Shown in pieces: positions 8,895 through 17,400 of a DNA stretch of 64,000 bases; the first letter of the stretch is position 1, and every line of letters starts with the position of its first letter. The position numbers and the translations under genes are program-made. The notes below the pieces were generated by a model. It saw nothing but the letters and a program-made list of their open reading frames with translations. It did no database searches and was not told the origin of the DNA. Source of the DNA: CAZSBG01 sp964605145 (GTDB taxonomy: Bacteria > Zhuqueibacterota > Zhuqueibacteria > Thermofontimicrobiales > Thermofontimicrobiaceae); NCBI GenBank assembly GCA_964605145.1, contig CAZSBG010000001.1, positions 1 to 64,000 on the forward strand. Direction: 5' to 3'.

Positions 8895-9067
8895 GACTGT
8901 ATTCTACTTTTTATCTCAGCATCTGAAACTGTTCTTCCTTTTCGAGCATCATCCAAACCCTTCTCTATCATTCTATGAAATGCTAATTCACGAAGTATCA
9001 CATCGAATGAACTATCATCCGGCTGTTCCTGTATGATTTGATTAATCTTTTCTTTTGCTATGGACAT
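8876..9067 (-). CDS. Type II antitoxin of a ParE/RelE-type module
   Basis: A 63-residue helical, charged protein starting MSIAKEKINQIIQEQPDD and containing the typical HRMIEKGLDDARKGRTVSD segment of short antitoxins that precede ParE-like toxins. I chose the internal ATG; the longer open frame reads back through a decayed methyltransferase and is not meaningful. The gene appears intact although its toxin is truncated. It lies directly upstream of, and overlaps, the toxin remnant. It may now be an orphan or cross-neutralising antitoxin. Confidence 0.75.
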   Translation of the reverse strand: MSIAKEKINQIIQEQPDDSSFDVILRELAFHRMIEKGLDDARKGRTVSDAEIKSRIQSWKNTI

Positions 9068-9113
9068 GATGTTACTCCATATATTTTGCTTTACAAATAT
9101 TTTAATACGTTTT

Positions 9114-9557
9114 TTAAATGGCGTTTTTAAAAATATTAAACCGCCCCACCTTCTCACAATACTCTTTATAATCCTCCTGCTATTTCTCAAGCATCTTTTT
9201 TTCCTCTTCGGCGGATTGCAGATAAAACAGGTCGATGGCCAAGACCGCAATCAAATAGATAATCCCGTTCTGGAAAATGAACGAAAACCCGGAAACCAAA
9301 AACATGTACGGCAGGTATTGTGGGTGCCTGGTAAACGAATAGACTCCTTTATCCACCACAACCCGCGTTTCGAAATATTTTTTGCCGTGCTTCACATTGC
9401 ATACTTTTTGAGCGTGATAATTGGAGCAATCCAGAAAAACCTTGCCAAAACAAAGAACAAAAGTCCCACAATTTTGAGAATTGGTTTATTCCCTTTTCAA
9501 TGACATTTCCCAGAATTATGATTGCTACGGTGCTGATGCTGGCGAACAGGTTGTATT
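9114..9557 (-). pseudogene. Decayed ICMT/PEMT-type membrane methyltransferase
   Basis: Pieces of one membrane methyltransferase (isoprenylcysteine carboxyl methyltransferase family) are spread over different frames. A first hydrophobic segment (STVAIIILGNVIEKGI) is followed in another frame by KIVGLLFFVLARFFWIAPII. A third frame carries the family core VYSFTRHPQYLPYM and AEEEKKMLEK. An in-frame TAG at 9180-9182 then separates this from the expected C-terminus, QEDYKEYCEKVGRF, which follows in the same frame. At least two frameshifts and one stop are needed to restore the gene. Confidence 0.75.
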
Positions 9558-9678
9558 TTTAGGGATATACTTTATTGCTCATTGAAAAACTTAACAAAAA
9601 ATCATCTGCTGATGGAATGTGAGATACTTTATTGAATAAAGACACCATTCTGCTTTGATGTATGTTTTTAATAAACCT

Positions 9679-10395
9679 TTATTGACGAATTACTTCTGGC
9701 ATCTCATCCCATATTTTGCCTTCAAGTATTCTTCCAGCTTTCTTTTTATTTACTCCTCCCCATTGTTTAAAAAAGAAGGGTACATTATTCGCCTTACATT
9801 GTGCTTTAATATTTAGTACCCATTCTTCAGCCATTGGACGAGCCCTTGGTCCCGATTCACCTCCGACAATTACCCAATCTATATTTTTTAATGGCAAGTC
9901 GTGAATGGGGCCAAGAAGAGGTTCTAAAGAAACAAATTTAACGTTAGCTTCCGTTTTTTCAAGTTCTTCAATTCTTTGAATATATTCCTGAGATTCGACT
10001 GTTACGCCAATCCAAATATTTTTTGTCCACTTTAGAGCGCTTGAATGCTTAAATAAAATATTTGATCTTTTTGTTAGAACTTGAAATGTATGATGCAAAT
10101 TACCGTTCATAACATGAAATACTTGCTGGATATAATTCAACGGCACCTTCTCGTGAAACAAATCACTCATAGAATCAACGAAAACAGTACGTGCATTTCT
10201 CCAAGTGAACGGTTCATGTAATACTTCTGGATGTAAAGCTAAATTAAAACCAACTTTATATTTATCAATACCCATCGATTGTAATCTTTTTGCCATTCGT
10301 TCAGCATAGCAATTTTTGCAGCCTTCAGATATTTTACTACAACCAGTAGTGGGATTCCAGGTACTTTCAGTCCATTCAATTTTTGTTTTTTTCAT
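9679..10395 (-). CDS. DUF5131 / phage Gp37-Gp68 family three-Cys protein
   Basis: A 238-residue protein of the Gp37/Gp68 (DUF5131) family. The N-terminus has the characteristic IEWTESTWNPTTGCSKISEG followed by CKNCYAERM, a three-cysteine motif recalling radical-SAM iron-sulfur sites. Further family blocks are FVDSMSDLFHEKVP, FQVLTKRS, NIWIGVTVE, FVSLEPLLGP and WVIVGGESGPRARPM. It appears full length. The biochemical role is not established. Its start overlaps the end of the TcmP-like gene by 4 bp (ATGA), the recurrent pairing for which TcmP was named. The region is strongly AT-rich compared with the genes on its right, suggesting acquisition by transfer. Confidence 0.9.
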   Translation of the reverse strand: MKKTKIEWTESTWNPTTGCSKISEGCKNCYAERMAKRLQSMGIDKYKVGFNLALHPEVLHEPFTWRNARTVFVDSMSDLFHEKVPLNYIQQVFHVMNGNLHHTFQVLTKRSNILFKHSSALKWTKNIWIGVTVESQEYIQRIEELEKTEANVKFVSLEPLLGPIHDLPLKNIDWVIVGGESGPRARPMAEEWVLNIKAQCKANNVPFFFKQWGGVNKKKAGRILEGKIWDEMPEVIRQ

Positions 10396-11510
10396 AATAA
10401 TTCTATTGTTTTCGTTTTTTTGATTCTATGTATATCATTACTTCTTGTACTGAATTTTTTTATTTTATTTTCTTCCATTAACTTTTCTAGGACTTCAGAA
10501 GAATGTTTTACCAAACAACGGTTTTTCAATGCAAATTTATATACTTCTATATCGTTTTTGATTTCTTTTTGTAGTAACATTTTCTCAAGTTGATTTTGAA
10601 ATTCCTTTATTTTTCTTGGAACTTTCATGTCTTCGAAAAGAATTCTCTGATCTTTATCATAAATAAGCTCTCTATCGATATTATAGTCTGCTTCCCCAGT
10701 TACATCATCCCGTTTCCAACACACTCTCTGAAATTTTTCAGCTCCAAGAGTATGATTACTCCCAAATAGTAGGCCATAATAATTAGAGCCTTTTTGAATT
10801 GAAAAGCAACCTATATAATAATCTTTTCCATCTGGTATCAAGGATTGAAAATAGTCTGCAATTGCTCGGTGACAATGCGAAGGCTTCGAATATTCAAAGG
10901 AGATTTCTTTTGCATCAATAAATTTTGAGAACGCTGGTTCTTTAGGAAATCTTCGCAAAAATGAAGATGGCATAAAACAAAGAAAATCTGCTGATGGTAA
11001 ATCTATCAATTTTTGGAATAAATTTTTATCAATAACGAAATTACATGGATCAAGATATATTAATTTTGCAGTTCTTGATTTACTTTTTAGAGTTTTGTAA
11101 ATTTCATAAAAATACTCATGAAATTCCCTATCTCGAATATAATAGGTAAAATTTTCTTCTAAAAAACAATCTTTTAAACAATTCGCTTGGCATTTTGCAA
11201 TGAACTCTTTTATATTCCTTTGTAAAATTTCTGATTCTTTCTTATCATTAAAGATAAAAACTATCTTCTTCTTTTTTTTGATGATCTCGCTGCAATGAGG
11301 TTTTAGTTCATTTAGAATAATAAGCGCTGTTCCCAAATTACCTTTCTTATCGCGTCCCTTTCCCGCAAAAAAGTCACAAATTATGATTTCTTCAAAATAG
11401 GGACTATGAACAAAAACAGGAAAGCTTTCTTTAAAATATTCCTTAAAAATATCAAGTTTGGAAATTGTCCCCTTATCGAACTCTTTCGAGTGAAAATTTT
11501 TCCGTCCCAT
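10392..11510 (-). CDS. tcmP: Three-Cys-motif partner protein TcmP
   Basis: A 372-residue protein matching the TcmP plan: it is encoded directly before and overlaps a DUF5131 three-Cys protein, and its N-terminal third contains IIICDFFAGKGRDKKGNLGT, like the nucleotide/SAM-binding loop of a Rossmann methyltransferase. YLDPCNFVI and CFMPSSFLRRF follow in the middle; the C-terminus is helical and lysine-rich. The function is unknown. The gene is very AT-rich with many AAA/TTT codons, unlike the GC-richer gene starting only about 50 bp away at 11563. An accessory or defence-related role is possible but unproven. Confidence 0.85.
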   Translation of the reverse strand: MGRKNFHSKEFDKGTISKLDIFKEYFKESFPVFVHSPYFEEIIICDFFAGKGRDKKGNLGTALIILNELKPHCSEIIKKKKKIVFIFNDKKESEILQRNIKEFIAKCQANCLKDCFLEENFTYYIRDREFHEYFYEIYKTLKSKSRTAKLIYLDPCNFVIDKNLFQKLIDLPSADFLCFMPSSFLRRFPKEPAFSKFIDAKEISFEYSKPSHCHRAIADYFQSLIPDGKDYYIGCFSIQKGSNYYGLLFGSNHTLGAEKFQRVCWKRDDVTGEADYNIDRELIYDKDQRILFEDMKVPRKIKEFQNQLEKMLLQKEIKNDIEVYKFALKNRCLVKHSSEVLEKLMEENKIKKFSTRSNDIHRIKKTKTIELL

Positions 11511-11562
11511 TTGGTCCTATTTTTCCGTTAATATAATATTACATAAACTCTCCCTCTTCCCC

Positions 11563-12528
11563 TCAAAACGAAAACATCAACGAAATCTTATGGCACCCAT
11601 CCACATTTTTCAGGGCCATGGGATAGACGTACGCATAGTCCAGTTGCAGGGCACGGACGATGACGCCGAAACCAAAATCCACTTCGCCGCCCTCGGCATC
11701 GTTCATCACGCGGATGCCGCCGCCGCGCACGGCAAAGGCGGTTTGCCACGCGCCTAACGCGTATCGCTGGAGCACGTATTCGGCGCCCACGTGAAGTTTG
11801 TTGAATTCATCGGCTTTGCTGAAATCAGCCGCGACAATCAAATTCTCGGAAAGGTAGGCTGCTCCAATGGCCAGACCCATGGGCAGCTTGCCGCTGTCCG
11901 AACCATTTTCGGCGATGCTGGGCTGGTTCACGTCTTTCAGCATCAAACCCAACTGGAGCCGGCCGGTTTTCAGGAATCGGCCCAGCAGCGATGTCGGCAC
12001 CTGGTACATCACCCCGGCATCGATGGAAAAGCCATTGTAGGAATAGTTATTGTCCTTGGCCCCGGAAATGGGATCGGTGTCGCCATCGGCGGACCAGCGC
12101 AGCATTTTAAAACTTCCGCCCACAGATATATTGAACGGAAGGCTCTGGCCATAGCTGATGTAGAGCATGTTTTCCTTGTACATGTCCAGGCTCAGGTTGG
12201 TCACGCCCACACCGATCTTTCCCAAAAAACTCAGCGGCACGGCGGCTGCCAGGAGACCATAATTCAAGTCGACATCCGAAATCCCGGGATATAACCGGGC
12301 GTACATGGTTGTCGCGGAAAGCCCTTTGAGCTGGGCCATGCCGGCCGGATTGTAAAACACAGCGTGGATGTCGTCAGCCACAGCCGTATACGCTCTGCCC
12401 ATTGACACAGGGCGTGCGCCCTGGCCGGTATCAATAAATCCTGCCCACGAATTCGCCGTCATGCCCAGAGTTATCACCACCATGATCAGATAAAAAACTG
12501 CGCGATTATATTTTTTGCTAAATGCCAT
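11563..12528 (-). CDS. PorV/PorQ-family outer-membrane protein (T9SS-associated type)
   Basis: A 321-residue protein with a signal peptide (about 1-30, ending SWA). It is followed by the family block GFIDTGQGARPVSMGRAYTAVADD and AVFYNPAGMAQL, diagnostic of the PorV/PorQ (UPF0164) barrels related to FadL. In T9SS, PorV carries cargo C-terminal domains from the translocon to the attachment complex. I chose the ATG with GAGAG about 9 bp upstream over a TTG two codons earlier. The gene is markedly GC-richer than its neighbours. It follows the discoidin/FlgD-tail gene by 20 bp and probably shares its transcript, supporting a role in displaying that product or the other T9SS cargo. Confidence 0.8.
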   Translation of the reverse strand: MAFSKKYNRAVFYLIMVVITLGMTANSWAGFIDTGQGARPVSMGRAYTAVADDIHAVFYNPAGMAQLKGLSATTMYARLYPGISDVDLNYGLLAAAVPLSFLGKIGVGVTNLSLDMYKENMLYISYGQSLPFNISVGGSFKMLRWSADGDTDPISGAKDNNYSYNGFSIDAGVMYQVPTSLLGRFLKTGRLQLGLMLKDVNQPSIAENGSDSGKLPMGLAIGAAYLSENLIVAADFSKADEFNKLHVGAEYVLQRYALGAWQTAFAVRGGGIRVMNDAEGGEVDFGFGVIVRALQLDYAYVYPMALKNVDGCHKISLMFSF

Positions 12529-12548
12529 TGCCAAATTCTCTCAATATA

Positions 12549-14384
12549 TTAATAAACAACAGTTATTGTCTTTGTAATTACGTAATCATCAGCGTCTGTA
12601 TTGACGGATACCTGGAACAGGTAAACGCCCGGCCGAACCAGTTTTCCCCAGTCGTCTTTGCCATCCCATTTCACGCGGAAATCTTTTGCCACGGAATAAA
12701 CGTCCTGAAGCGTTCGCAGGCAGTCGCCGTTCAAATTAAATATTTTTATCATCACCCGTCTTGAATCAGCGATTTTAGCCACATAAAAACTGATCTCGGT
12801 GAAATCGCAAATGTTGTCTCCATTCGGGGATATGGGATTGGGATGTGCTTCCACGGAAACGAGCGGACTTTCCGGGATGCCGGTCGTCACCACGCGCCAG
12901 CCATCCAGTCCCTGTTCCAAAAATTGGGGATTAGCCGGTGTTTCTGAACTGATGATGGCCGCAGGGAAAAAGTTTTCACTTTCGAACAGGGTAGTGGATA
13001 TATCGACCTCCAGTAACGCGCTCTGGAAGGATGAAATCCGATTCGGGAAATACACCACGATTTCGCTGACAAGCGGATCGGTGAAATCCCTGAAATCAAT
13101 CGCTGCGCCGTCGAGCCGAACAGCTTTGAGTGATGCAGACGCCGGCGTATCAATTTTCAGGGTGTCAATGCCCAGATCGCCGCTGGTGGATGTGAGTTCG
13201 ATGCGATACGTAATTCTCGACTCGCGAAGCACCGGGACTTCATTGGGCGATACGATTGCGACAGCGCGGCTCATCACCGCATGCTCGGAATACGCTATGG
13301 ACATCTTGTGGAAAACCGGGGTTTCAAGACTGAATGTCTTAAAATTCAATCGATACTGTAAGTATTGTCTCGGTTCCAGTGTTTGGAACAGATATCCCTC
13401 CAACGCCTCTGAAGCAACAGTCCACGCAGACCAGGTGGTGTAACTGACTTTCAATTCCTGACCTGGAATAATAGTTCCGAAAGCAGTTCGAAGGATTTCT
13501 CCGCTTTCGTAATCAATGGTGTAATCCATATCTCGCACAAAAATAATCGTACCGTCGCTATTGGTAATGGTTTCTGAGCCGTTCATCACAGTCACGTCGA
13601 GTTGCATGGTATCATCGGCGATGAACGTAACGCCGGAAATGCGGGTTGAGTCGGAACGGAATTGAACGGTGAGTTGTGTTTCATCCGGTATTGTTGCCAG
13701 CCAGGTCGCTTTTCCGAAATTGACCTTCCGGCCAAAGTCCTTGATTTTTGAAGTATAATACCCGGACGAAGCGTAACCGGACCCAAAAACTTCAATTTCG
13801 CCGATAATGGTCCAGTTCTGATTGTCGGTCGCTTCAATGGTAACTCGAATATAGCGAGCAGTGACCGGTTCGAATTGTTCGTATACATCCCATTCCGTGT
13901 TGTTCAAATTCTGGGCTACCCGGGTATAATTGTTATTATCCAGGCTAGCGTAAATAGAATATCCTTTGATATAAAGCACCTGCGGATTGAAATCGCTGCC
14001 AAGAATATTGACGCGCTCCACAGTTCGGGTGGCTTCCAGGTCGATGGTGATGGAGGTGCCCACGCAGAATGGCGTGTAGGATGCCCAAAAACTGGGGCTT
14101 AATTTACTGCCATCCAGAACCAGGTTGGCATCGTTGTTGGTGTTATCGTCACTGTCCCAGGCTGTTTTTCCAAGCGCAAAATTTTCTGATGCCGGGGCGA
14201 GAATAATCGATCCATCATCCATATCATCGGAAATATATGTCACATTCAGGGAATCGATGCCCGGGCCGGTTCTGAAGGAATCAATATTTGTTTCTGTCCA
14301 GTCCTGGCTAAAAATAAAGCGCGGGATGAGAAAAATAAAAAAGATCAGACTGGCGAGTCCGATTTTCCAAGTTTTTTTCCACAT
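12549..14384 (-). CDS. Secreted discoidin-domain protein with variant FlgD-like C-terminal domain
   Basis: A 611-residue exported protein (signal peptide about 1-26). Residues about 65-205 form an F5/8 type C (discoidin) carbohydrate-binding domain: LGKTAWDSDDNTNND ... ARYIRVTIEATDNQNW ... GEIEVFGSG. The middle is beta-rich without a clear family. The last 95 residues are FlgD-like Ig: HPNPISPNGDNICDFTEISF ... VRVKWDGKDDWGKLVRPGVYLF-type pattern. The motif is PNPISPNGDN rather than the QNYPNPFN form of the other cargo, so this may be a different sorting class or a structural domain. It is encoded just upstream of the PorV-like gene. Confidence 0.75.
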   Translation of the reverse strand: MWKKTWKIGLASLIFFIFLIPRFIFSQDWTETNIDSFRTGPGIDSLNVTYISDDMDDGSIILAPASENFALGKTAWDSDDNTNNDANLVLDGSKLSPSFWASYTPFCVGTSITIDLEATRTVERVNILGSDFNPQVLYIKGYSIYASLDNNNYTRVAQNLNNTEWDVYEQFEPVTARYIRVTIEATDNQNWTIIGEIEVFGSGYASSGYYTSKIKDFGRKVNFGKATWLATIPDETQLTVQFRSDSTRISGVTFIADDTMQLDVTVMNGSETITNSDGTIIFVRDMDYTIDYESGEILRTAFGTIIPGQELKVSYTTWSAWTVASEALEGYLFQTLEPRQYLQYRLNFKTFSLETPVFHKMSIAYSEHAVMSRAVAIVSPNEVPVLRESRITYRIELTSTSGDLGIDTLKIDTPASASLKAVRLDGAAIDFRDFTDPLVSEIVVYFPNRISSFQSALLEVDISTTLFESENFFPAAIISSETPANPQFLEQGLDGWRVVTTGIPESPLVSVEAHPNPISPNGDNICDFTEISFYVAKIADSRRVMIKIFNLNGDCLRTLQDVYSVAKDFRVKWDGKDDWGKLVRPGVYLFQVSVNTDADDYVITKTITVVY

Positions 14385-14418
14385 TTGTTACGTCCATTTT
14401 CAATTGGTCAAGTATTAA

Positions 14419-14456
14419 ACACTACCCCATCTTTTGAGAAAAAGACGGGGTAGTGT
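14419..14456 (-). terminator. Strong stem-loop terminator after the 1444-aa cohesin protein
   Basis: ACACTACCCC pairs with GGGGTAGTGT, extended by CATCTTTT/AAAAGACG with a short GAGAA loop. On the minus strand the stem is followed by TTTAAT. It lies 20 bp after the stop of the gene ending at 14477 and before the start at 14384. Confidence 0.85.
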
Positions 14457-14476
14457 AGAAAAATTTAATACAGCGA

Positions 14477-17400
14477 TTACTTCAGCATCGTCATTCGTTT
14501 TGTTTTCACGAAATCGGCTGCTTTAATTTTGTAAATATAGGTACCGCTTGCAACGGTGTTGCCATAATCATTCAATCCATTCCAGATAATCATTTTATGA
14601 CCGGCCTGCTGATATGTGGATACAAGCGTTCTTACTCTCTGTCCAAGCACGTTGTAAATTTGAATTTCAACGAGACAATCTTTTGGCAGATCGTATTTAA
14701 TTGTGGTCACAGGATTAAATGGATTCGGATAGTTCTGATGGAGTGCAAATGTTTTGGGCAATCCATCATTACCGTTTTCATTCACACCGGTTGCTTCAGG
14801 CAAGTCAGCCTGGAAGCGCGGCATGAGTTGGTAACCACCCCAAAAGGGTGACTGCGAGTCGTACTGAGAAATGACACCGACAACGTCGAACGAATCTGCC
14901 TGAACGGCAATTCCCGGAATATCGGTGTCTTTGTCGATACGCATTGTCGCCATACCTGTTTTATCCGAAATTGTAATATTGCCATTGCTTGGGAATTCGG
15001 TTTCATCGGTATGTACGTTTTCAATTTTCACTAATCCGGACTGAAAACGCTCGCCGAGAGTATCTGCAAGATCAGCACAGGTGATCAGAATCGGATCGAC
15101 TATATTGCCAGTTGATAAAATGCTAAATGCATCTGGCGGGCTGATTTCTGTGAGACCATTGTAGAAATCGACCATACCTGAAACAACGATTTCATCACCT
15201 ATTTTCACTGAATCCGGCAATACATAGTTGAAATCATAAATGGCCACACCCAATGAATCGAGTGGATTCTGGATGTAGGCCGGGCCACTTCCGCCGAACT
15301 GATTGGCGACAGTAACGATGCCTTTGACTCTCACCTTTCTGTCAGACAGGACTGGGAAGCCTTCTTCATCCACTGCGGCAACATCTGCGATTTCATAGAA
15401 TGTTGCAGGAATCTCTGTGCCGGGAATGGCAAACCGCTGAATTGTAGTATTTAATCCACCAAAATCAACAACATAGATGAGTGAGTCTCCCAGGGTATGA
15501 TCAAATCCGATTCCGCGCGGTCTATCCCAGGGATATTCCTCATTGGCTGTAATCGTTTCACGTGTCACCAGATCCGACGAATAAATATGAATGAAATCAG
15601 TTCCGTCATTATGAGCTTCATTCACCCAGAGTCGTCCGTGCATGTCAAAACCAAGGTCAGACATGTCGCCGGCGGCGCCATCCAGTGTAAACGGTCCGGG
15701 AAGGTTATCAATTTTCGTGTAACCGCTCATGGGATCGCCTTCGAATCGTGAGACAGTGCCGCTGAATCCGCCAACATAGATGACGCTGCCATCCGGCGAT
15801 ACTTCAACTTCACGGCCAATGGACTCGACGTATACTGTATTGACTTTATTGAAATCTTTGTCATATACCCAGACGGTGTCACCGACGACTTTACCGACGT
15901 AAATGTAACCATTCTGGTCAATTCCCATTGTCGGGCTGCCAGCATCAAGCTGAATTCCGCCCAGAGGTGTACCGTCGTGATAATCAAATTTCAAAACAGC
16001 GCTCAATGCAGAACTGCTATAGTATACATTACCGTCAAAATCAATGGCTATGCCATAGCACTTATCTGTTATTTGCAGCGTATCTTCACCAATCATACCA
16101 TAAGTAATGGGTGCCCAGTCTGGAATTGTTCCATCCGAATTCCAAACATTCACATACTGATGGGAAGAATAGTACGATCCTGACCAGATTTTTCCTTCAG
16201 GATCGACAACAACGCCCTGGGCGCCGCGGAAATCTGTGAAAACATCCACAAATTCATAACCCAATTCCGGCGGAGCTTCCATGGTCACTGAAACCAGTAC
16301 GCTGTCCATAGCGCTGTCCTCGGTGCCGTCATTAACAATTAGGTAAAATTTATAATCATTAATCTCGGTGGGTCGGAATCCGGCCATGGGATTATCAACT
16401 GCTGTTTCCAAAACAACGGTTGGATCTTCGGCTGACCAGTGAAAAGTAAGAGAATCTGCATCAGGATCGGAAGAAGCGGAACCATCCAGCATGACGTAGG
16501 CGCTAACCTGAGCGCTTAAAACATCATCGCCTGCTTCAGCAATCGGGGGTTGATTCCTTTGCAGTGTAACATCCAGCGTGACGTCGCCCATGATGTCGAC
16601 ATCTTCTTCAACCAGATCTTTGTAATTGGCTTTGCTGAATTTTACATCGTAGGTGCCGGCAATTAATCCGCTGATGGAATAATCACCCAGCGAATCCGTT
16701 ATTGCAGATTCTTGAGCCTGAATAACCATAACTTCAGCCCCGGACATATTCGCGGGCATGTCGCTCAGCGTCACTTTACCGGAGAGTGTATATGTGTCCA
16801 GTGTGGCATCATCTTCGAAAACAATATTGTCAATCCAAACTGAATCTGCGCCACCGCCGGTTTCACCGAGGATTTGGATGTAGCCGGTTTCATTTACAGT
16901 GATACCTGTTAATTCGATGGAGCCGAAATCGACATTGTTGCCCTGAATTTCAACTTCCACCGGTTCCACTGTGAGGCCCGAAACTCTGAAAAACATCGGG
17001 ACATCCACACCATGAACCAGGACATCAGCAGTCAGTTTGAAATTTGTACCAGGCGTTGCATTGAGCGGCCTTTCGATTGCAAATCCCCAGCCGCCATCGC
17101 GAACCAGTAATGCACCGGAACCACCAACGCCACCTGTGGAGTCCCATTCCGTTGCTGAAAAGCGGCTCGGAACAGAATATATACCCCAATTGGGAATATC
17201 TCTGTCGCGGTCGCCATCGACATTAAAATTATAGCTCATATCTTTTTCGTATACTGTAATCGTCACTTCATCAGCAGGACTGTCCAATTCACCATCATTG
17301 ACGACCAGTTGTAAAACATAATCGCCGGTCATCATTGGCGTAAATGTGGGATTCATGGCTGTTGCATCGGAAAGAGTCACAGCTTCCGGACCGGAGACGA

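Noticed and set aside
12799..13443. 214-codon open frame on the plus strand
   Set aside because: It is the antisense shadow of the discoidin/FlgD-like gene and shows low-complexity serine-rich sequence without a start signal.
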